Origin: an uncultured Oscillospiraceae bacterium
GTDB taxonomy: Bacteria > Bacillota > Clostridia > Oscillospirales > Ruminococcaceae
NCBI GenBank assembly: GCA_934446355.1
Contig: CAKSEC010000001.1
Span: forward strand, 62,001 to 126,000
Length of the DNA: 64,000 nt
Direction of reading: 5' to 3'
Shown: positions 58,823-64,000 of the stretch, one piece after another
Layout of the letters: every line of letters starts with the position of its first letter
How positions within the stretch are numbered: the first letter of the stretch is position 1
Position numbers and translations under genes: made by a program
The notes under the pieces: generated by a model
Told to the model about the DNA's origin: nothing
What the model saw: only the letters and a program-made list of their open reading frames with translations
Databases searched by the model: none

Positions 58823-58855
58823 ATGGGGCTGCAATAATACAGCCCCATTATATTG
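58823..58855. terminator. Terminator of the GH5 operon
   Basis: ATGGGGCTG-CAATAATA-CAGCCCCAT. It follows the first GH5 gene at its 3' end. Confidence 0.65.
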
Positions 58856-58858
58856 TTC

Positions 58859-60028
58859 TTACTTAGCACTTTTAGCCGTCTTGACCAGCTTCTTTATGTA
58901 ATTCGGGAACTCCCATTCCAGCGTGTTGCGGTGAAGCAGTCCGAACGTTTCGTTGCCAGTACCGTATGCGTTGTTGTCCCACAGGAATACCGGAATGCCC
59001 TTTTCGCCGAACAGCTTCGGGAAATAGCCCGCCCAGTTCAGCCTTTCATCAGGGTTGCTCTTGTTTATCGTGCCGCATTCGCCGATAATTGCGCCCGTGC
59101 CCTTGCTGATGAATCTGTCGTATAGCGTATCGGCAAGCCATGTCAGCCCGCTGGTGTCAGAGGACTTTGTCGGGTCGAACTTAGACGTGCCATTCGCGTT
59201 CATTGCGAAGTTATAGGGGGAATAAGCGTGTATCGACACGATAAGGCTCTTGTCCTCAGGCAATGTGAAGTCGTTGAGTCCCTGGTCGCTCGCCGCATAA
59301 GTCGGTATCATCAGCGCACGATATCTGTTGTTGCCGCCTGTCGCACGCACTGCGCTGACGAAATCGGCGTTCAGCTTGTTGACTATCTCCCTGCCCTCGG
59401 AGTTTCCGCCGTTCCACTCATAGTTCGTGTTTCTCCAGCGTGGCTCGTTCATGCCCTCGAATATCAGCCGCTCGCCGTAGCTTTCAAACCTGTTCGCTAT
59501 CTGCGTCCAGAGTTTTTTCAGCTTCTTTGAGGTTTCCTTATAGCTTGACTCATACGGGTCGTTCCAGTTCTCATGGTGGGAATTGAGGATAACGTACATA
59601 CCCTCGTCATAGGCATAGTCTACCACGGTCTGCACCCTCTCGAACCACACTTCGTCAACGTTGAAGCTGTCGTCAGTATGATTGTACCACGTCACAGGAA
59701 TACGCACGCCGTCAAAGCCTGCGTCCTTTACCGCAAGGATAAGTTCCTTGGTGGTCGCCGGATTGCCCCAGCTCGTTTCGGTATTCAGCCCGCTGCCGCC
59801 GGTGGCGTCAAGGGAATTGCCAAGGTTCCAGCCTATAGTTATTTCGCTGCACAGCTTCACAGGGTCTACCGGCTCGGTCAGCTTGTCGCTCTGCGTGACC
59901 TGCTGCCACTTGTCGCCGTCCAGTCCAAGCTGCTCCGCAGCCTGCCTTGCATTCGGTCCCAGCAGCATGAGCATTGCGGTGATGACCGCCGATATCTTGC
60001 CCGCTATTCCAGTCGTAATAGTTCCCAT
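58859..60028 (-). CDS. Glycoside hydrolase family 5 endoglucanase
   Basis: A 389-residue GH5 enzyme, probably subfamily 4, which cleaves beta-1,4-glucan or xyloglucan. The acid/base glutamate is E195 (FEGMNEPRW) and the nucleophile is E317 (AIIGECG). The motifs GWNLGNSLDATG, VRIPVTWYNH, HHENWN and SIHAYSPYNF complete the family pattern. The N-terminus (1-28) is a weak hydrophobic stretch after one lysine, so export is uncertain. No cellulose-binding module or dockerin is visible. It is 18 bases downstream of a second GH5 gene. Confidence 0.92.
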   Translation of the reverse strand: MGTITTGIAGKISAVITAMLMLLGPNARQAAEQLGLDGDKWQQVTQSDKLTEPVDPVKLCSEITIGWNLGNSLDATGGSGLNTETSWGNPATTKELILAVKDAGFDGVRIPVTWYNHTDDSFNVDEVWFERVQTVVDYAYDEGMYVILNSHHENWNDPYESSYKETSKKLKKLWTQIANRFESYGERLIFEGMNEPRWRNTNYEWNGGNSEGREIVNKLNADFVSAVRATGGNNRYRALMIPTYAASDQGLNDFTLPEDKSLIVSIHAYSPYNFAMNANGTSKFDPTKSSDTSGLTWLADTLYDRFISKGTGAIIGECGTINKSNPDERLNWAGYFPKLFGEKGIPVFLWDNNAYGTGNETFGLLHRNTLEWEFPNYIKKLVKTAKSAK

Positions 60029-60046
60029 ATTTGTTCCTCCCTTAAT

Positions 60047-61225
60047 TTACGCCGCTTCCCCGCTGACTTCAGCGGTCTGCCCGTTTACGCCCCTCATCAT
60101 TCCCGCAAGCAGGTCGGGGTATTTCACCTCGTTTGTGCGCCTGTCGAAAAGCCCGAAGGTCTCGCCGCTGGTGAATGCGCCGTTGTCCCACCAGAAGCAC
60201 GGAATACCAAGCGCTCTGAACTTGCCGAAGTAATATTCAGCCCATTCCGCACGGTATTCCTCGTTGTCACGGTTCATCGCTCCGCATTCGCCGATTATGA
60301 CCGCCTGTCCCTTGCTGATGAACAGCCTGTCGAGTACCTCGGCAAGCGTGTCGATATCACATGTGCTGTTAGCGCGTGTCTTGTCCCACCTGCTTTGGCC
60401 TGGCGAAGCCAGCGCAAAAGCATACGGTATATAAGCGTGTACCGACACGATAACACGGTCGTCGTCCGGTATCTCCAAAGCGGCAAGCGCAGGCTCGGTG
60501 GAGTTTGCGGCATAGGGGCACACCATCAGGAAGCGGTTTTCGTTGTTCCCGCCCGAAGCCCTCACTGCGTCAACGAAAGCCTGATTCAGGTGATTGACCA
60601 CCGTTCTTCCCTCGTCGTTGCCGCCGTTCCATTCGTTGGGCGTGTTTTTCCAGCGCGGCTCGTTCATTCCCTCGAAAATAAGGTGCTCGTCATAGTCCTT
60701 GAATGTGGCCGCTATCTGCGACCAGCAGGTCTTCAGCCTCTGCGATATCGCTTCCTCGTTCTCTGCGTAGGGCTGATACCATTCCTCGTGGTGCATATTG
60801 ACTATGACATACATACCTATTCCGTAAGCATAATCCACGACTTCCTTTACACGTGCCATAAACTCGGCGTTTATTGTGTAGCTTTCGTCCATCTGATTTT
60901 CCCACGTCACCGGTACTCTCACCGCATTGAAGCCGGCGTCCTTCACCGCCTGAATAAGTTCCTGCGTTGTTGTGGGATTGCCCCAGCTGGTTTCCTGATA
61001 CAGTCCCGTGCCGCCTGTGGCGTCAAGGGTGTTGCCGAGATTCCAGCCCACCTTTATGTCAGAGGTCAGTTCCATCGCTGTGATGTCCTTGTTGAAGCTG
61101 CTTTCAGACTCCGCCGCAGATCCAGAGGTTATTTCCGCCGAGCTGCCGCCGTCCTTTGAACAGCCTGCCGCAGTCACACAGAATGCCGCCGCAAGCACAG
61201 CGGATAATAATTGCTTTATCGTCAT
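60047..61225 (-). CDS. GH5 endoglucanase, lipoprotein form
   Basis: A 392-residue paralogue of the next gene. The ATG at 61223-61225 follows AAGGAGATACAT and gives a lipoprotein signal (MTIKQLLSAVLAAAFCVTAAGC, lipobox cysteine 22). A Ser/Glu/Gly linker (23-45) leads to the GH5 domain. The catalytic residues are E189 (FEGMNEPRW) and E313 (IIGECG). It is probably fixed on the cell surface to cut beta-glucan near the importer. The first gene of the pair, with a strong promoter. Confidence 0.93.
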   Translation of the reverse strand: MTIKQLLSAVLAAAFCVTAAGCSKDGGSSAEITSGSAAESESSFNKDITAMELTSDIKVGWNLGNTLDATGGTGLYQETSWGNPTTTQELIQAVKDAGFNAVRVPVTWENQMDESYTINAEFMARVKEVVDYAYGIGMYVIVNMHHEEWYQPYAENEEAISQRLKTCWSQIAATFKDYDEHLIFEGMNEPRWKNTPNEWNGGNDEGRTVVNHLNQAFVDAVRASGGNNENRFLMVCPYAANSTEPALAALEIPDDDRVIVSVHAYIPYAFALASPGQSRWDKTRANSTCDIDTLAEVLDRLFISKGQAVIIGECGAMNRDNEEYRAEWAEYYFGKFRALGIPCFWWDNGAFTSGETFGLFDRRTNEVKYPDLLAGMMRGVNGQTAEVSGEAA

Positions 61226-61277
61226 ATGTATCTCCTTGTGTGGTGAATATCGCACAGTAAAAAAGTGCCTCAAATTA

Positions 61278-61306
61278 ATTATACATCACTTTGCACGAAT
61301 CGTCAA
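61278..61306 (-). promoter_or_regulatory. GH5 operon promoter
   Basis: On the reverse strand TTGACG (61301-61306), a 17-bp spacer and TATAAT (61278-61283). Confidence 0.75.
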
Positions 61307-61356
61307 GACGTTTAATGCCGCAGATGTGTGTAATAATATAATATATTAATAAAGTA

Positions 61357-61385
61357 TTGCAAATCCGTCAGATTTGTGGTACAAT
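61357..61385 (+). promoter_or_regulatory. Promoter of the PHP-StiP operon
   Basis: TTGCAA (61357-61362), a 17-bp spacer and TACAAT (61380-61385), divergent to the GH5 operon. Confidence 0.65.
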
Positions 61386-61419
61386 ACTATCTGAATAAAT
61401 AATTCTGGGAGAACACCAT

Positions 61420-62115
61420 ATGGTAATGTATAAATACGAAACTCATATGCACACGAAAGAGGGCAGCGCCTGCTCCACTGCTCCCGCCGCAGATATGGCA
61501 AGAGCGCACAAGGCTGCGGGCTATGACGGCATATTTGTCACCGACCACTTCTTCAACGCCAACACAGCCGTGCCCCGAGACCTGCCTTGGGAAGAACGCA
61601 TCGACCTGTACTTCAAGGGCTACGAAAATGCAAAGGCTGTCGGTGATGAAATAGGTCTGAAAGTGTGGTTCGGGTGCGAATACACGGTGTACAGCGCAGA
61701 TTTTCTCATCTACGGCATGACAAAGGACTTCATGAAAGCGAACGAGCAGCTTCTTATGCACACGGACGAGCGCGTTGTGTTCCGTACTCTGCGTGAGATG
61801 GGCTGCTTTATCGTACACGCCCACCCGTTCCGCTCAGACAGCTATATCCACCACATAAGCCTTTACCCCTATGATGTTGACGCAGTCGAGGTGATAAACG
61901 CCAGCCACGACCCACGCACGCTCTACAACGACCGTGCAAGGCTGTACGCAGACAGCTACGGTCTGATAAAGACCGGCGGCTCTGACAGCCATCATCTCGA
62001 CAAGCTTTTCGGCGGCGGCATCGACGTACCCGAACCGATAAATTCGCCCGAAGATTACCTGAAGCTTCTGCGCAGAGGAGAGGTCAGACCAAGGGAACGC
62101 ACCTTAGGTATCTGA
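61420..62115 (+). CDS. PHP-domain metal-dependent phosphoesterase
   Basis: A 231-residue PHP enzyme. It begins YETHMHTKEGSACS (metal ligands HxH), then VTDHF, FGCEYTVYS, VHAHPF and TGGSDSHHLD, which form the three-metal PHP centre. The family hydrolyses phosphate esters such as nucleotides, 3',5'-bisphosphates or histidinol phosphate. Its substrate is not known. GGGAGAACACC precedes the ATG. The next gene begins 25 bases later, which suggests joint function with the PRTase/StiP protein. Confidence 0.85.
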   Translation: MVMYKYETHMHTKEGSACSTAPAADMARAHKAAGYDGIFVTDHFFNANTAVPRDLPWEERIDLYFKGYENAKAVGDEIGLKVWFGCEYTVYSADFLIYGMTKDFMKANEQLLMHTDERVVFRTLREMGCFIVHAHPFRSDSYIHHISLYPYDVDAVEVINASHDPRTLYNDRARLYADSYGLIKTGGSDSHHLDKLFGGGIDVPEPINSPEDYLKLLRRGEVRPRERTLGI

Positions 62116-62140
62116 CGCCCGTCCTTTTTGGAGTAATTAT

Positions 62141-64000
62141 ATGAAAAACAATACCTCGCATTTATTTTTAGCAAAACGTGAAAACAACCCCTTACGTGAA
62201 CACATAATCCTCAACACTCGTCAGGCGAAGCATTTCCCCTCCGACCCCGTGAAAAGCACGGAACTCATGGAGGAACTGGGAAAAAAGCTTGCGCAGGACG
62301 GCAGAGCCGATAAGCCGACGCTGGTCATTGCCTTTGCGGAAACAGCCACGGCTATCGGCGCAGTGGTGTCCGGCTTCTTCCACGACTGCTTCTTTGCGGT
62401 CACCACACGCGAGCCGCTCCCCGACTGGGCGGCGGCGGTCAGCTTTGAGGAATGCCACAGCCACGCAAAGCAGCACTTCCTGTGCATAAGGGACGAGGAC
62501 GCATTCCGCAGGGCGGCTCAGGTTATACTTGTCGATGATGAGTTTACCACCGGCAAAACTGCGGTGAACCTGCGAAATGCGCTGGACAGCTTCCTTGCGC
62601 CGAACTGCGTGGTATACGCCGCTTCTCTTGCGGCGTCAGGGCAGAGCCTTGCGCTTTTCCGTGAGGAGGGTATCAGGTCGTTCACTCTGGCAAGCCTTGA
62701 GGACATGACCAACTGCGCCGTGCCTGAGCGCTTCTCGCCCGACAAGCCCGCTGCTCCCCGCCCCGCCGGCGATATACGTTATTTCAACGCTATTTACGAC
62801 CCTCGGCTCGGCGTGACCTCCGAATACCTCGGCGAGGTATGGAGCTTCTGCAGCCGCATAGCCGACAATATCCCCGCCGCTCCCGACGCAGTGCTTGAAG
62901 TAATAGGCACCGAGGAATTTTGCTATCCCCCGCTTCTGCTCGGCAAGATGCTTGCAGGTAAGTTCAGGCGGGTAGTGGTACACTGCACCACCAGAAGCCC
63001 CATGCTTCCGTGCGCCAGTGAAAGAAGCGGCTTTGACGAGCCACCCGCCGGCGAATACCCTATAGTCAGCCGCACAAAGCTGCCCAGTATCTACGACCCC
63101 TCCCGCACGGTATACCTCTACAACACTCAGCCATGCGACCTCAGCATTATCCTGACCGACGCCCCCGACCCCGACAGCGGCGCACTCAGCGAATTATGCG
63201 GCGCAGCGGGCGGCAGGTCGGTAAGCGTGATATCATGGCACGGGAAAAAACTTCCCACCTCATATAATCCGCAGGACGTACGGCTTCTGCTGACAGACAT
63301 CACCGGAATGCTGAAGCCGCTCCCGCCAAAGGAGCGTGAGCCGCTGATACAAAGCGGCGTGCACTACAGCGAGCTTCTGCCCGCAGAATATAAGCCCTCG
63401 CCCGCGTATCTTCGTGAATATGAAAGCGGGCTCAGGCTCTGGGCGAAGAAAAACGCCGACGCCGTGCGCACCGTTTCCGAAGCGATATGGCGGGAAAAGG
63501 GCAGGCGTGCGGTGCTGGTGTCGCTTGCAAGGGCGGGCACTCCCGCCGGGGTACTGATAAAACGGTATATCCGCAAAAAATACGGCGTATCGCTCCCGCA
63601 CTACTCCATCTCGATAATCTTAGGCAAGGGCATTGACCGCCGTGCAATGCAGTATATCCTAGCACGCCACCCCGCAGACGGCATACAGTTCATTGACGGC
63701 TGGACTGGCAAGGGAATGATAACCCGCACCCTGCGCAGTGCAATGGAACAATTCCCGCTTTACGAATACGGTATAGGCAGAGATAAGCTTGACAGGCTGT
63801 GCGATATCGCCGTGCTTGCCGACCCCGCAGGTCTGTGCAGGCTGTGCGGCACTCACGAGGATATGTTCATTCCCTGCGCCTGCCTTAACAGCGTGGTTTC
63901 AGGGCTTTTCAGCAGAACAGTGCTGAATGAAAAGCTGCTGCAGCCCGACAGCTTTCACGGTGCGGCTTATTTCGGAGAACTTGCTGCTGACGACCGTACA
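62141..64000 (+). CDS. PRTase-TRSP-StiP fusion, Ter-type stress protein (3' end off window)
   Basis: At least 620 residues, open to the right edge. Residues about 20-200 form a phosphoribosyltransferase-like domain (LVIAFAETATAIGAVVSGFF and the PRPP loop VILVDDEFTTGKTAVN). Then comes a segment starting FNAIYDPRLG (TRSP-like, about 210-360). From about 425 the StiP/tellurite-type region begins: YLREYESGLRLWAKKNADAV, VSLARAGTPAGVLIKRY, DGWTGKGMITRTL and EDMFIPCACLNSVVSGLFSRTV. In tellurite-resistance (Ter) loci these are usually separate genes of a predicted pathway to a nucleoside-like product. Here they are fused. TTTGGAGTAATTAT precedes the ATG. Confidence 0.75.
   Translation, partial: MKNNTSHLFLAKRENNPLREHIILNTRQAKHFPSDPVKSTELMEELGKKLAQDGRADKPTLVIAFAETATAIGAVVSGFFHDCFFAVTTREPLPDWAAAVSFEECHSHAKQHFLCIRDEDAFRRAAQVILVDDEFTTGKTAVNLRNALDSFLAPNCVVYAASLAASGQSLALFREEGIRSFTLASLEDMTNCAVPERFSPDKPAAPRPAGDIRYFNAIYDPRLGVTSEYLGEVWSFCSRIADNIPAAPDAVLEVIGTEEFCYPPLLLGKMLAGKFRRVVVHCTTRSPMLPCASERSGFDEPPAGEYPIVSRTKLPSIYDPSRTVYLYNTQPCDLSIILTDAPDPDSGALSELCGAAGGRSVSVISWHGKKLPTSYNPQDVRLLLTDITGMLKPLPPKEREPLIQSGVHYSELLPAEYKPSPAYLREYESGLRLWAKKNADAVRTVSEAIWREKGRRAVLVSLARAGTPAGVLIKRYIRKKYGVSLPHYSISIILGKGIDRRAMQYILARHPADGIQFIDGWTGKGMITRTLRSAMEQFPLYEYGIGRDKLDRLCDIAVLADPAGLCRLCGTHEDMFIPCACLNSVVSGLFSRTVLNEKLLQPDSFHGAAYFGELAADDRT

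Noticed and set aside
1..64000. CRISPR arrays, tRNA, rRNA, IS elements, prophage
   Set aside because: No regular short repeats with spacers, no cloverleaf or rRNA blocks, and no transposase or integrase motifs were seen.

Overview
The window looks like a chromosomal segment of an anaerobic, fibre-degrading Firmicute, most probably a Ruminococcus-type Oscillospiraceae. The evidence is cellulose-related enzymes (two GH5 endoglucanases and a GH94 cellobiose phosphorylase), a spoVACDE operon, a type IV pilus operon of the kind cellulolytic ruminococci carry, strong GGAGG ribosome sites, and near-canonical TTGACA-N17-TATAAT promoters. The genus is an inference. I saw no phage, insertion sequence, CRISPR array, tRNA or rRNA.

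Layout. 1-5.2 kb: reverse-strand pilus operon (pilC, a pilM-pilN fusion, pilO-like, and a pilX-like gene cut by the left edge). 5.4-10.3 kb: hpf; trxA plus a nitrilase-family amidase; pfkA; a THF riboswitch controlling folT; proC. 10.5-13.9 kb: a sugar ABC importer. 14.2-19.7 kb: O-acetylhomoserine sulfhydrylase behind a cysteine-containing leader peptide, a secreted Ig-like protein, and GH94. 20-25 kb: an APH-like kinase, an acyl-CoA ligase, RNase P RNA and a large orphan membrane protein. 25-28.7 kb: a cobalamin-riboswitch operon of two DUF4430 surface proteins, and bioY under a BirA-type operator. 28.7-34.8 kb: a glycosyltransferase, yajC, a GHL13-like protein, and an unusual rnfA-rnfE-rnfD block downstream of rpe. 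35-43.2 kb: guaB, a CPBP-aroK-tsaD-DUF6062 operon, ogg with small genes, and comFB. 43.4-49.1 kb: spoVACDE and a YtrA-type GntR-ABC operon. 49.2-61.3 kb: a cytosolic LacI-sensor/GGDEF protein, SAM-riboswitch metK, an M23 hydrolase, sbcDC and two GH5 genes. 61.4-64 kb: a PHP phosphoesterase and a PRTase/TRSP/StiP fusion that runs off the right edge.

How the parts fit. The ABC importer, GH5 and GH94 genes suggest extracellular cleavage of beta-glucan, uptake of oligosaccharides and phosphorolysis. The pilus genes may serve adhesion. Vitamin supply is tightly controlled: folate (THF riboswitch/folT), biotin (BirA site/bioY) and B12 (cobalamin riboswitch). Sulfur and methionine genes are controlled by a SAM-I riboswitch and by a probable leader peptide.

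Most notable items: (1) a membrane-displayed alpha-barrel plus DUF4430 protein and a sortase-type DUF4430 protein under a B12 riboswitch, with the architecture of animal transcobalamin; (2) an Rnf D/E/A block that has lost three of the four intramembrane Fe-S cysteines and has no B, C or G partners nearby; (3) a family of nested palindromic repeats at gene 3' ends with compensatory base changes; (4) a 14-residue leader peptide ahead of the sulfhydrylase; (5) the start of a probable Ter-type nucleoside metabolism operon at the right edge.
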